In this document: positions 9,699 to 17,632 of the stretch, in pieces
Position numbering within the stretch: the stretch's first letter is position 1
How the letters are laid out: each line of letters starts with the position of its first letter
Source: JAFLBI01 sp964616465
Lineage (GTDB): Bacteria > Bacteroidota > Bacteroidia > Chitinophagales > Chitinophagaceae
NCBI GenBank assembly: GCA_964616465.1
Contig: CAZTTO010000003.1
Span: forward strand, 124,001 to 188,000
Length of the DNA stretch: 64,000 nt
Reading direction: 5' to 3'
Translations under genes and position numbers: made by a program
Notes under the pieces: model-generated
The model's database searches: none
The model's input: only the letters and a program-made list of their open reading frames with translations
Told to the model about the DNA's origin: nothing

Positions 9699-10667
9699 AT
9701 GAAATGTGCTGATATTACCCTGTTAAATGAGAAAGAAACCCGCGCGGGCTTTGGAGAAGGTGTGTTTGAGGCGGGACAAGAAAATCCCAATGTGGTTGTA
9801 CTTACCGCCGATTTAGCAGGGTCATTAAAACTCGGTCCGTTTATTAAAGCATTTCCTGAAAGATTTATCCAGTGTGGTATTGCTGAAGCAAATATGATGG
9901 GCATAGCAGCTGGACTAACCATTGGAGGAAAGATTCCTTATACCACAACGTTTGCCAATTTCAGCACCGGAAGGGTATATGATCAAATTCGTCAAAGCAT
10001 TGCTTACAGCGATAAAAATGTAAAAATCTGTGCATCACATGCTGGTCTTACCTTAGGTGAAGATGGAGCAACCCACCAGATTTTGGAAGACATTGGTCTT
10101 ATGAAGATGCTGCCAGGCATGACTGTGATAGTTCCATGCGATTTCAACCAAACCAAGGCAGCCACTAAAGCCATTGCTTCTTATGAGGGTCCTGTTTACT
10201 TGCGTTTTGGAAGACCTAAGTGGGCTAATTTCACCAAAGAAGATGGATCTGATTTTCAGATTGGTAAAGCGCAAAAACTCAGCGATGGTAAGGATGTGAG
10301 CATTTTTGCTTGTGGTCATTTAGTATGGAAGGCAGTTGAAGCGGGAAAAATTCTTGAAGAGAAAGGTTATTCGGTTGAGTTGATCAATATTCATACAATC
10401 AAGCCCCTTGATAAGGATGCTGTAATTGCTTCAATTCAAAAAACAGGATGTGCAGTTACTGCTGAAGAGCATAATATTTTAGGTGGACTGGGCGATTCAA
10501 TTGCACAGGTTGCTGCTACCAATCACCCTATTCCTATTGAATACATTGGAACAAAAGATACGTTTGGTGAAAGTGGAAAGCCAGTAGATCTATTGAAGAA
10601 ATACGGGTTAGATACGCCAGATATTGTAGCTGCTGCTGAAAAAGCCATAGCCCGTAAAAAAGGATAA
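9699..10667 (+). CDS. Transketolase, C-terminal subunit
   Basis: Second half of a split transketolase, the thiamine diphosphate enzyme that moves two-carbon units in the pentose phosphate pathway. The 322 residues cover the pyrimidine-binding domain (about 5-170) and the C-terminal domain (about 190-315). The cofactor-activating Glu lies in CGIAEANMMGIAAGL at about residue 63. CASHAGLTLGEDGATHQ, VYLRFGRP and AEEHNILGGLG are typical of DXS/TK C-halves. No TPP-binding GDG motif is present because that belongs to the N-terminal subunit. That partner is not next door: the upstream gene is a transporter and the downstream one a DUF3267 protein. The N-half must be encoded elsewhere. Confidence 0.92.
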   Translation: MKCADITLLNEKETRAGFGEGVFEAGQENPNVVVLTADLAGSLKLGPFIKAFPERFIQCGIAEANMMGIAAGLTIGGKIPYTTTFANFSTGRVYDQIRQSIAYSDKNVKICASHAGLTLGEDGATHQILEDIGLMKMLPGMTVIVPCDFNQTKAATKAIASYEGPVYLRFGRPKWANFTKEDGSDFQIGKAQKLSDGKDVSIFACGHLVWKAVEAGKILEEKGYSVELINIHTIKPLDKDAVIASIQKTGCAVTAEEHNILGGLGDSIAQVAATNHPIPIEYIGTKDTFGESGKPVDLLKKYGLDTPDIVAAAEKAIARKKG

Positions 10668-10719
10668 TTCTTTAAAGAATTTTGCATTTTATCTCCTTCA
10701 AAAAAGCAACGTTATTGGT

Positions 10720-11355
10720 ATGAAAATGAATGTTGAAGAGATAGCGTTAAATGGCTATGAGCTCACCGATTGTCTGGATCACGATGCACTTATCCCTTTC
10801 TTAAACCAAAAGCTGCAGCTTAAAAAAAGCCTAGCGTATTATGTATACTTGGTTTTTCTGATGTTACCCTTAGCTGCACTTTCTTATACGATCACTTTTT
10901 TTGCAGCCAAAGGCGAGCTGGCACTGCATACTACAATCCTCCATGTTGTTCTGGGAATTGTATTTGTGTTGGCTTTTATTCCAATTCATGAATTATTACA
11001 TTGGGTAGCATATAAACTAGTTGGCGCGCAGAAAGTTTCTTTTCAAGCAAATTTTAAAAAACTATATTTCCTAACCGTTGCAAATAAATTTGTAACGAAC
11101 TCAAGTGAGTTTAGGCTTGTTGCTACCTTGCCTTTTTTGTCTGCCACTGTTCTTGCAATTTTTGCTATTGCTTTTAGTGGAGTTTATTGGAGTATTACAT
11201 GGATCGTATTTTTATTGATACATAACTTTTTTTGTGGAGGCGATTTTATCTTGTTGAATTTTATGGAAAATAACAGAAAGCAAGGCATTATTACCTACGA
11301 CGATACAGAGAAGAAGGTCTCGTATTTTTTTCTGAAGAATCAACAAGCCTATTAA
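10720..11355 (+). CDS. DUF3267 membrane protein with HExxH motif
   Basis: Integral membrane protein of 211 residues resembling the DUF3267 family, members of which look like membrane metallopeptidases. Four hydrophobic segments are visible: about 40-62, 70-95, 125-145 and 148-170. A His-Glu-Leu-Leu-His motif sits at residues 90-94 at the end of the second segment (PIHELLHWVAYKLVGA), where a zinc site would lie. A FF..GGDFILLNF segment near 170 could supply another ligand, as the NxxPxxxxDG element does in site-2 proteases, but the match is loose. The stop is 72 bases before the likely start of the kinase-RapZ gene. Peptidase activity is inferred only from the motif. Confidence 0.72.
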   Translation: MKMNVEEIALNGYELTDCLDHDALIPFLNQKLQLKKSLAYYVYLVFLMLPLAALSYTITFFAAKGELALHTTILHVVLGIVFVLAFIPIHELLHWVAYKLVGAQKVSFQANFKKLYFLTVANKFVTNSSEFRLVATLPFLSATVLAIFAIAFSGVYWSITWIVFLLIHNFFCGGDFILLNFMENNRKQGIITYDDTEKKVSYFFLKNQQAY

Positions 11356-11427
11356 TTGGTAGCTGAATTTTTTATTCAGCTTATTATCTCTGGTCAAGCC
11401 GTATTTTCGCCAATAAACCCCTCTTTT

Positions 11428-12870
11428 ATGGATGTGATCCTACAAGGCATAAAGCAACTAGGTCAACAATGGAAATCTGAGCAGCCACAGCGCATTGAAA
11501 AACTTCCTCAAAGCGGTAGTGATCGAATTTATTTTAGGATGTATTGGACAGATGGTACTACTGCAATTGCTACTTATAACTTACACGTTCGAGAGAATCA
11601 AACCTTTATTGCATTTTCATCTCATTTTAAAGAAAGAGATTTGTCGGTCCCGGAGGTATTTGGAATATCTGAAGACGGTTGCCTGTACATACAAGAAGAT
11701 TTAGGGGCTGATAGTTTATTAGACGTATTAGAAAGAGAAGGACACAATGAACATGTGTACAGTTTATTTCAACAAAGTCTGAGAGAGCTTGCTCGCATTC
11801 AAATTATTGGCCACGGGGGGTTCGATTATAACAAATGCCTTACTGCTAAAGAATTTGGGAAGCAGGCCATTATGAGTGATTTGCTTTATTTCAAGTATTA
11901 TTTCTTAGATGCATTAAGGAAGCCATACGATAAGCAAGCTTTGTTAGATGATTTTGATGCACTAAGTACTTACTTGACAAGAACAGCGTATAAATTTTTT
12001 ATGTTTCGCGATTTTCAAAGCCGAAACATTATCATTAACAAAGAGCGCGTTCACTTCATAGATTATCAAGGTGGCATGCAGGGAGCTTTACAATATGATG
12101 TAGCATCTTTATTGTGGCAAGCAAAAGCAGAGCTTTCTGATGAGTGGAAAGATCAATTATTGGAATACTATCTAGATCAGGTTGACCAACATCTCGGGGA
12201 ACAAGTTGATAGAAACTTATTCGTTAGTCAATATAATGGCTATGTCCTAATCAGGCTTTTACAAGTTTTGGGTGCTTATGGTTTCAGGGGTTTATTTGAA
12301 CGAAAGGCGCATTTTTTAAGCAGCATACCATTGGCGTTGAGGAATCTTCGCAGCTTTTTAGCTAGTAGAAGAATTGGAATAGTAACACCTGAGTTTGATC
12401 GGGTTTTACAAACAGTCGTTTCCGATGAGATTGTAGAACGCTTCACTCCTCCTCAAGCAACACCAGACACACCCTTGGTGATACAAATCAGCAGCTTTAG
12501 TTATAAAAAAGGAATTCCTGCTGATGAAACAGATAACGGCGGAGGCTTTGTGTTCGATATGCGCGGTATTTTGAATCCAGGTCGATTTGAAGAATACAAA
12601 AAGCTTTCAGGATTAGATAAACCAGTGCAAGATTTTTTAGAACAAAGAACTCGTATGGGTGACTTCCTCAACAGTGTTTGGGATTTGATTGATATTACGG
12701 TTGAAGATTATCTGCGTCGCAATTTCGAGCATTTACAAATCAATTTTGGATGTACAGGCGGACAACATAGAAGCGTATATGCAGCAGAGCAAACTGCAAG
12801 ACATTTAAGGAATAAGTATAAGGTGAAAGTGGTATTAGAGCATACTAACAGATCTAATTGGCCGCAATAA
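11428..12870 (+). CDS. Aminoglycoside-phosphotransferase-like kinase fused to RapZ C-terminal domain
   Basis: Two-domain cytoplasmic protein of 480 residues. Residues about 10-330 form an APH/choline-kinase-like domain with the loop FRDFQSRN (catalytic Asp and Asn; the usual His is Phe-Arg here) and a DYQGG metal-binding site in place of DxG. Residues about 350-480 match the C-terminal domain of RapZ: SFSYKKGIP, GFVFDMRGILNPGR and GCTGGQHRSVYAAEQ. E. coli RapZ senses glucosamine-6-phosphate through this region. The kinase half resembles AmgK-like sugar kinases of cell-wall recycling, so a role in amino-sugar metabolism is plausible, and nagA lies 2 kb away. I prefer the ATG at 11428. A TTG at 11356 would add 24 residues that look noncoding. 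The architecture is certain; the substrate is inference. Confidence 0.88.
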   Translation: MDVILQGIKQLGQQWKSEQPQRIEKLPQSGSDRIYFRMYWTDGTTAIATYNLHVRENQTFIAFSSHFKERDLSVPEVFGISEDGCLYIQEDLGADSLLDVLEREGHNEHVYSLFQQSLRELARIQIIGHGGFDYNKCLTAKEFGKQAIMSDLLYFKYYFLDALRKPYDKQALLDDFDALSTYLTRTAYKFFMFRDFQSRNIIINKERVHFIDYQGGMQGALQYDVASLLWQAKAELSDEWKDQLLEYYLDQVDQHLGEQVDRNLFVSQYNGYVLIRLLQVLGAYGFRGLFERKAHFLSSIPLALRNLRSFLASRRIGIVTPEFDRVLQTVVSDEIVERFTPPQATPDTPLVIQISSFSYKKGIPADETDNGGGFVFDMRGILNPGRFEEYKKLSGLDKPVQDFLEQRTRMGDFLNSVWDLIDITVEDYLRRNFEHLQINFGCTGGQHRSVYAAEQTARHLRNKYKVKVVLEHTNRSNWPQ

Positions 12871-12897
12871 AAAAGCAGCTCCAATTGGAACTGCTTG
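12867..12897 (-). terminator. Hairpin between convergent genes
   Basis: AAGCAG and CTGCTT arms (12873-12878 and 12891-12896) with an inner TCC-AATT-GGA stem form a hairpin. On the minus strand it is followed by a run of T (AAAAAA on the plus strand), which suits termination of the small Cys/Lys-rich gene. It may also end the RapZ-fusion transcript. Confidence 0.6.
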
Positions 12898-12919
12898 TGA
12901 TATTGTAATCAAATAAAAA

Positions 12920-13123
12920 TTAAGCTTTTGTACTGCTAGTAGTCTTCTTTTTAGAATCTTTCTTGCTGTCTTTCTTGCAGCATGAATCCTTGTCTTTTTT
13001 ACCGTTTGAAGCTTCTTTCTTACAGCACTCTTTGTCTTTATCGCAAGATTTTTTATCCCCATGAGCGAAAGCTGCACCTGTTACTAACAAAGCAACAACA
13101 GCAAGTGAAAGTATTTTTTTCAT
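12920..13123 (-). CDS. Small secreted Lys/Asp/Cys-rich peptide
   Basis: Predicted exported peptide of 67 residues. The first 20 residues (MKKILSLAVVALLVTGAAFA) are a clean signal peptide. The mature part starts HGDKKSCDKDKECCKK and is almost only Lys, Asp, Ser and Cys, with five cysteines arranged as C, CC and CC in two related blocks (DKDKECCKK and KDKDSCCKK). The cysteines and the charged spacing suggest metal binding or disulfide-linked envelope protection, but I know no family with a proven role. It stands alone between convergent neighbours, with a TAnnTTTG-like -7 element at 13139-13146 and a terminator hairpin just downstream. A longer ORF in another frame overlaps it (13077-12835) but lacks a signal peptide and runs into the terminator. 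Confidence 0.75.
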   Translation of the reverse strand: MKKILSLAVVALLVTGAAFAHGDKKSCDKDKECCKKEASNGKKDKDSCCKKDSKKDSKKKTTSSTKA

Positions 13124-13138
13124 AATCGATTATTTAGT

Positions 13139-13146
13139 CAAATGTA
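13139..13146 (-). promoter_or_regulatory. Candidate -7 element for the Cys/Lys-rich peptide gene
   Basis: Read on the minus strand this is TACATTTG, an exact match to the Bacteroidota -7 consensus TAnnTTTG. It lies 15 bases before the ATG. No TTG at the usual 17-23 base spacing is seen, so support is partial. Confidence 0.4.
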
Positions 13147-13176
13147 ATGAATGTGTTGTGAAAAGCTTGTGAAAAA

Positions 13177-13836
13177 TCAAGACCAGGTTGCTAGAACAGT
13201 TACTCCCCCTTTTACAACCTGACCCATTTTTACTTCAACTTTAGCGTTGGTAGGAAGCAGCAAATCTACCCTACTTCCAAATTTTATGAAGCCATATTCT
13301 TCGGTCTGCTGTACAGATTGTCCTACCTGCAAGTAATTACAAATTCTTTTAGCTAAGGCACCGGCAATTTGTTTGTATAAAACAGTTCCTTTAGGATGTT
13401 CAACAACAACACTCCATCGTTCGTTTTCGGTAGAGCTTTTGGGATGCCAAGCAACCAAATATTTTCCTTTGTGGTATTGGTTATACACTACTTTACCGGC
13501 AATAGGGTTTCTGTTTACATGCACATTGGCTGGACTCATAAAAACGCTTATTTGAAGGCGTTTTTCTTTGTAATATTCTTCATCAACCACCTCTTCAATC
13601 ACCACCACTTTACCGTCGGCTGGAGCTACAATTGCATTATCATCTATTGTATGTGTTCTATTAGGAACGCGGAAGAAAGAAACAATGAAAAGAAATAGGA
13701 ATAATGTAATTGCAAATAAAACTGCGGCTAACCAGGGTAGAGTGCTGCTAATAAATGTAAATGACAGGAGATTAATAATACCAAAAGCCAAAGCGGCAAT
13801 TCCAATTGAAGTATATCCTTCGCGATGAATGGTCAT
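13177..13836 (-). CDS. psd: Phosphatidylserine decarboxylase family protein
   Basis: Membrane-associated enzyme that converts phosphatidylserine to phosphatidylethanolamine. The 219-residue protein is of the short (archaetidylserine-decarboxylase-like) class. Two hydrophobic segments near the N-terminus (about 10-55) anchor it. DNAIVAPADGKVV, ISVFMSPANVHVNR and YHKGKYLVAWHPKS follow. The self-cleavage site is KFGSRVDLL, where Ser188 would become the pyruvoyl group. It is 48 bases downstream of cdsA, which makes the CDP-diacylglycerol used earlier in the same pathway. No phosphatidylserine synthase gene is present in this window. It is the last gene of the recX-lpxR-nit-nagA-cdsA-psd run. Confidence 0.92.
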   Translation of the reverse strand: MTIHREGYTSIGIAALAFGIINLLSFTFISSTLPWLAAVLFAITLFLFLFIVSFFRVPNRTHTIDDNAIVAPADGKVVVIEEVVDEEYYKEKRLQISVFMSPANVHVNRNPIAGKVVYNQYHKGKYLVAWHPKSSTENERWSVVVEHPKGTVLYKQIAGALAKRICNYLQVGQSVQQTEEYGFIKFGSRVDLLLPTNAKVEVKMGQVVKGGVTVLATWS

Positions 13837-13884
13837 GAAATTTTTTTGAGTGCCAAAGATACAGTCCTAGATTCAGAAAGAACG

Positions 13885-14769
13885 TTAATAAGAGATACTG
13901 CTTTTAAAGATGTAGAAAAATAGCCATACAAAGGGTACCGCCAACAATAAAGAGTCGAAGCGGTCTAAAAAACCTCCATGTCCTGGTAGTATGCGGCCAC
14001 TATCTTTAACCTCTGCCATTCTTTTTAGCTTGCTTTCAAGCAAATCACCCAGTGTTCCAATAACACTTCCAATGAAGGCAATTGGTATAACAACAAACCA
14101 TGGATAGTGTGTAAAATAGGCCAGTAGCGACATCAATCCCATACTACAAACAACACCACCAATGGTACCTTCCCATGTTTTTTTAGGTGATACAGAAGAC
14201 AGAGGGGTTTTACCAATCAGGGAGCCACTTATATAAGCCATAGTATCGTTGATCCAAATAGATGCCAGCAACATAATTGGCACTGTGGCGTACCCTAAAA
14301 CATACAAACTGTTTTCCCATTCCATTTCTACTTCATATAAATCAATGAGCATACCAAATGAAAGTGAGATATAGAACAATCCGCCTATAGCCCATTTTAA
14401 ATGAGGAAAATGAAATCGCTTGCTAAATAAAATTTCAGTAATTGGAAAAACAATCAACATGGTTAGCATCAACCACCATCCAATTTCTTCTACAGAAAAA
14501 CTCCCTATGGTGAAAGCTTCATCACACATCCACAACATAAATCCCCATCCAGCAAGCATTAAAAGCCAACGCTGAAAATGATCGAGCTGGCGGTAAGTTG
14601 GATGAATTTTTTCCATCAGCCTATGCCATTCAAACCATGCACCAAAATGAACAATTGAAAACAAAAACAGATAGCTCCAGTTATTCCATAATAAGCCACC
14701 CAGCATAACCACTACAAAGACCAATGCACTGAGGGCGCGCGTTTTAAAGGTGGCTGCATGAAGGGCCAT
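13885..14769 (-). CDS. cdsA: Phosphatidate cytidylyltransferase
   Basis: Integral membrane enzyme that makes CDP-diacylglycerol from phosphatidic acid and CTP, the entry point of phospholipid synthesis. The 294-residue protein has about eight membrane segments. It carries the CdsA signature near the C-terminus, SPKKTWEGTIGG followed by KDSGRILPGHGGFLDRFDS, where the Asp residues bind the metal. The length is typical (E. coli CdsA has 285). It lies 32 bases after nagA and 48 before psd on the minus strand. The cdsA-psd pairing makes metabolic sense because the CDP-diacylglycerol branch leads to phosphatidylserine and then phosphatidylethanolamine. Confidence 0.95.
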   Translation of the reverse strand: MALHAATFKTRALSALVFVVVMLGGLLWNNWSYLFLFSIVHFGAWFEWHRLMEKIHPTYRQLDHFQRWLLMLAGWGFMLWMCDEAFTIGSFSVEEIGWWLMLTMLIVFPITEILFSKRFHFPHLKWAIGGLFYISLSFGMLIDLYEVEMEWENSLYVLGYATVPIMLLASIWINDTMAYISGSLIGKTPLSSVSPKKTWEGTIGGVVCSMGLMSLLAYFTHYPWFVVIPIAFIGSVIGTLGDLLESKLKRMAEVKDSGRILPGHGGFLDRFDSLLLAVPFVWLFFYIFKSSISY

Positions 14770-14801
14770 AATGGGTTGAAATTGTTATTAGAATAAAGGT
14801 A

Positions 14802-15899
14802 CTACTTGACTTTCACTTGTTCATGGGAATCACAAAAAATAACCTCCCAATCTTCAGTAAGTGCAAGCAAATGCGCCGACTTGTTTTCTTGAATAAATCC
14901 GAAATCAGTATCTAGTTTCAAAAGTTGTGCTGGGCCAGCAGAACACATCCATAAAGCATCTTCTTCTGAAATATCTGCAAGATTTTGTAAATTCTTGCAG
15001 GCTTGTAACATAGTTAATGCAGATCCACTCAATATACCATTGCTGGTATAATGGTCTCCTGAGAGCGTATGCTGATAGGGCCCGGTGCTGGTTTCGGTAA
15101 CTGCATCTGTTATAGCAAACAATCTTCTACCCAAAAGTTTGTAAGCTATCTGTATCATTTGAGGGTGTACATGAATGCCGTCTGGAATAATTGAACATGT
15201 TACGTTTGTGCTAGAAAGTGCTGCAATTGCTAAACCGGGATTTCTATGGTCGCAGCCCGACATAGCATTGAATAAATGCGTAACCGCTGGAATGCCTAAT
15301 GCAAAACCTTTTTGCGACTCTTGCAAAGTTGCGTTGCTGTGTCCTGCTGATATTATTATACTATAAGACTGAATAAGTGCAATAATTTCTGGACTTGTAA
15401 TTTCTGGTGCAAGCGTAATCATTTTAATGACACCTGACCCATATTCAAGCAAGTCTTTTACTTCATTGATATCTGGGGGGTGAACCCATTCTTCAACATG
15501 CGCTCCTCTTTTTACAGGATGCATCCATGGACCTTCAACATGTAAACCCAAGCAGCCTTGATGCCCCTGCTCCCAATAATTTCGAACAGCATCAATACAA
15601 GCATGAATAACGGGTGTTGGATGTGTGGCTACTGTTGGTAAGAAAGCAGCTGCACCGCCCTTTTTTGAATAATCTCGAATTGCCTGAATTGTAGTTATGT
15701 CTGGAAATACCGAAAGCAACCGACCATGCGTACCATAAATTTGTGCGTCTACAAAAGCTGGGACCAATAACGGAACTACTGGCCCATCTTTAGCTGTTGT
15801 TGGGCGAATTGCGGCGATTGTTCCATCAACCACTTCAACCGTATGGTTCATCAACCATTGGTTGCCGTCAAAAATTCTTTGGGCTGCAATGGTTGTCAT
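14802..15899 (-). CDS. nagA: N-acetylglucosamine-6-phosphate deacetylase
   Basis: Deacetylates GlcNAc-6-phosphate to glucosamine-6-phosphate during amino-sugar use and peptidoglycan recycling. The 365-residue amidohydrolase shows the metal ligands Glu122 in HVEGPWMHP, His187 in SAGHSNA and His208 in THLFNAMSG, plus the catalytic Asp265 in FAITDAVTE. DGIHVHP is also typical. The start ATG overlaps the stop of the upstream amidase gene in an ATGA (15896-15899), so translation is probably coupled. It is odd that it sits within a lipid/envelope run and not with nagB or a GlcNAc transporter. The RapZ-fusion kinase nearby could be linked through the product GlcN6P, but that is inference. Confidence 0.94.
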   Translation of the reverse strand: MTTIAAQRIFDGNQWLMNHTVEVVDGTIAAIRPTTAKDGPVVPLLVPAFVDAQIYGTHGRLLSVFPDITTIQAIRDYSKKGGAAAFLPTVATHPTPVIHACIDAVRNYWEQGHQGCLGLHVEGPWMHPVKRGAHVEEWVHPPDINEVKDLLEYGSGVIKMITLAPEITSPEIIALIQSYSIIISAGHSNATLQESQKGFALGIPAVTHLFNAMSGCDHRNPGLAIAALSSTNVTCSIIPDGIHVHPQMIQIAYKLLGRRLFAITDAVTETSTGPYQHTLSGDHYTSNGILSGSALTMLQACKNLQNLADISEEDALWMCSAGPAQLLKLDTDFGFIQENKSAHLLALTEDWEVIFCDSHEQVKVK

Positions 15900-16699
15900 G
15901 CTGAAAAATTTAGCAGCCGAAATGCATCTGCATCTTTCAAAAAAGGAAGCTTTTGTCTGGTTTCTTGTAACAGGATTTCATCTAAATGATGACTATACAT
16001 AATAGGTGTTTGGCTGTGTTCAAAAAGAATTTGTCCCATAGGGTCTATAATCCTGCTATCGCCACTGTGTGCAATTCCGTTTCCATCTTCACCCACACGA
16101 TTTACACCTACTACATAACATTGGTTTTCTATAGCCCTGGCTTGTAACAATGTTTTCCAGGCAAGGCTTCTTCTTTCGGGCCAGTTGGCAACATATAGAA
16201 TAACATCATATTCAGGCTCATCACCAGCTGATTGTCTTGCCCAAACCGGGAAGCGCAAATCATAGCAAACCTGTAATAAAATTTTCCATCCTTTTACCGA
16301 AACAACCACTCTTTTTTCGCCTGCTGTATAATGCTTATCCTCTTCAGCATAAGCAAATAAATGTCGTTTATCGTAGTGATAGTATACTCCATTGGGCTGC
16401 ATCCATATAAAGCGGTTAAAAAAAAGATCTCCCTCAGCAATCATGACACTACCAGCTAGAATAATTCTTTTCTTCTGCGACATGGTTCGCATCCATGCAA
16501 CAGTTGGCCCATCCATAGTTTCTGCAAATTGTTGCGGTTGCATACTAAATCCGGTACTAAACATTTCTGGAAGCACAACAACTTCGGCCCCATGAGGCAA
16601 TTTTTCAAGTTGTTTATTGAAGTGGTTCAGATTAGCTAAAGGGCTTTCCCAATGAAGTGCAGACTGAAGTAGAGTAATATGCAGCGGTGATGTTATCAT
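15896..16699 (-). CDS. Carbon-nitrogen hydrolase, omega-amidase (YafV/NIT2) type
   Basis: Nitrilase-superfamily amidase of 267 residues. The catalytic triad is visible as Glu45 in VVLPEMFSTGF, Lys111 in HYDKRHLF and Cys145 in LLQVCYDLRFP. The motif following Cys and the overall length match the YafV/NIT2 branch, which hydrolyses alpha-ketoglutaramate and ketosuccinamate as metabolite repair after glutamine or asparagine transamination. No signal peptide is present, so it is cytoplasmic. Its stop overlaps the nagA start as ATGA, and it starts 9 bases downstream of the lpxR-like gene. The family call is firm; the exact amide is inferred from similarity. Confidence 0.9.
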   Translation of the reverse strand: MITSPLHITLLQSALHWESPLANLNHFNKQLEKLPHGAEVVVLPEMFSTGFSMQPQQFAETMDGPTVAWMRTMSQKKRIILAGSVMIAEGDLFFNRFIWMQPNGVYYHYDKRHLFAYAEEDKHYTAGEKRVVVSVKGWKILLQVCYDLRFPVWARQSAGDEPEYDVILYVANWPERRSLAWKTLLQARAIENQCYVVGVNRVGEDGNGIAHSGDSRIIDPMGQILFEHSQTPIMYSHHLDEILLQETRQKLPFLKDADAFRLLNFSA

Positions 16700-16708
16700 A
16701 AGGTGAAG

Positions 16709-17632
16709 TTACCATCGATAAGCCAATTGCAAACTTCCATATCTGTGAGGTCGTGCCTGTACAGTTGTTGCTCTTGCCATATACACAGCCTCAAAGCGAA
16801 CTTGCCAGCGCTTTTTAGCATAGGCCAATCCCCATGCTTGCCGAAACCAAACTGGTACTGGGTTGCGGGTAATACCGCTTGAAGGGCGATTTATCCAACT
16901 ACCCTGAATGGTTGCATCATAGCCTTGAATTGTGAAGTAGGGATGATAATAGATATACCACTCCTTCTCAAGGTTATTATTTCCCAAGGTTCTTGCACCA
17001 AAAAGTGATGAGCGGGCAAGTTGATTTGTTTTACCCATCAAAAAATAGGATCCTAGCTTTGCGTTGATATAGGCAGTACCAATGCTCAAGTCGGTATGTG
17101 GGATGATTTTTGCGAATGATTTTTCTGCTTTTGTTCCAAATAGGTTTTGCGCCCAACCGCCTGAAAAATTCACAGAAAGCATATTTGGAATTTGGTATTC
17201 CCAACCAGGGAAATCTCCCAAGCGAACAATACGATGCAACATGAGTTGCACATCCTCTGCTAATGAGGCTTTACCAATAACGCCCACTTGTGCTTGCCAG
17301 TACAACAAACGCTCATTTGATAAAAACTTATGTTTAGCATACCATGCGTACAAATGACCAGCATAGGGACGGTCGACCAGCGTACTGTCTGTAAACGCCC
17401 TTCTGTTGGGCGTAAACATTTCGTGTCCAAGCCCATAGCTCACCAATGAAGATCTGTCTTTTTTTGATGGACTTCTCCATCCTATAATTAATCCATTTGT
17501 ATAATAACGGTCGCTGTTCCGTAACAAATAGGAGTCATTTTCTGTGGTAAGAAACAGTTCACCTTTTTGTCCCCGCACTTCTATTGATGCTGTTATACCA
17601 ATTAGTAGCGCTACAATTCCCAATCTTTTCAT
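16709..17632 (-). CDS. LpxR-like lipid A deacylase family outer-membrane protein
   Basis: Predicted outer-membrane beta-barrel of 307 residues related to LpxR (DUF2219), which removes the 3'-acyloxyacyl chain from lipid A in Salmonella. A signal peptide (about residues 1-21) precedes the family opening GELFLTTENDSYL...DRYYTNGLIIGW, with the conserved Glu-Asn-Asp and Asp-x-Tyr-Tyr-Thr-Asn-Gly. DRPYAGHLYAWYA is another family block. Many alternating strands and a terminal aromatic (YRW) fit a barrel. It begins in the ATGA overlapping the recX stop. Bacteroidota proteins of this family are mostly untested, so lipid A deacylation is an inference. Confidence 0.85.
   Translation of the reverse strand: MKRLGIVALLIGITASIEVRGQKGELFLTTENDSYLLRNSDRYYTNGLIIGWRSPSKKDRSSLVSYGLGHEMFTPNRRAFTDSTLVDRPYAGHLYAWYAKHKFLSNERLLYWQAQVGVIGKASLAEDVQLMLHRIVRLGDFPGWEYQIPNMLSVNFSGGWAQNLFGTKAEKSFAKIIPHTDLSIGTAYINAKLGSYFLMGKTNQLARSSLFGARTLGNNNLEKEWYIYYHPYFTIQGYDATIQGSWINRPSSGITRNPVPVWFRQAWGLAYAKKRWQVRFEAVYMARATTVQARPHRYGSLQLAYRW

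Noticed and set aside
10666..10681. 16-bp perfect palindrome AATTCTTTAAAGAATT after the transketolase stop
   Set aside because: It has no GC content for a stable hairpin and no loop, so I do not call it a terminator; it may be chance in AT-rich DNA.
12835..13077. 80-residue minus-strand ORF overlapping the Cys/Lys-rich peptide gene
   Set aside because: It lacks a signal peptide and any domain, runs through the terminator hairpin and is a frame shadow of the 67-residue secreted peptide, whose signal peptide is clear.
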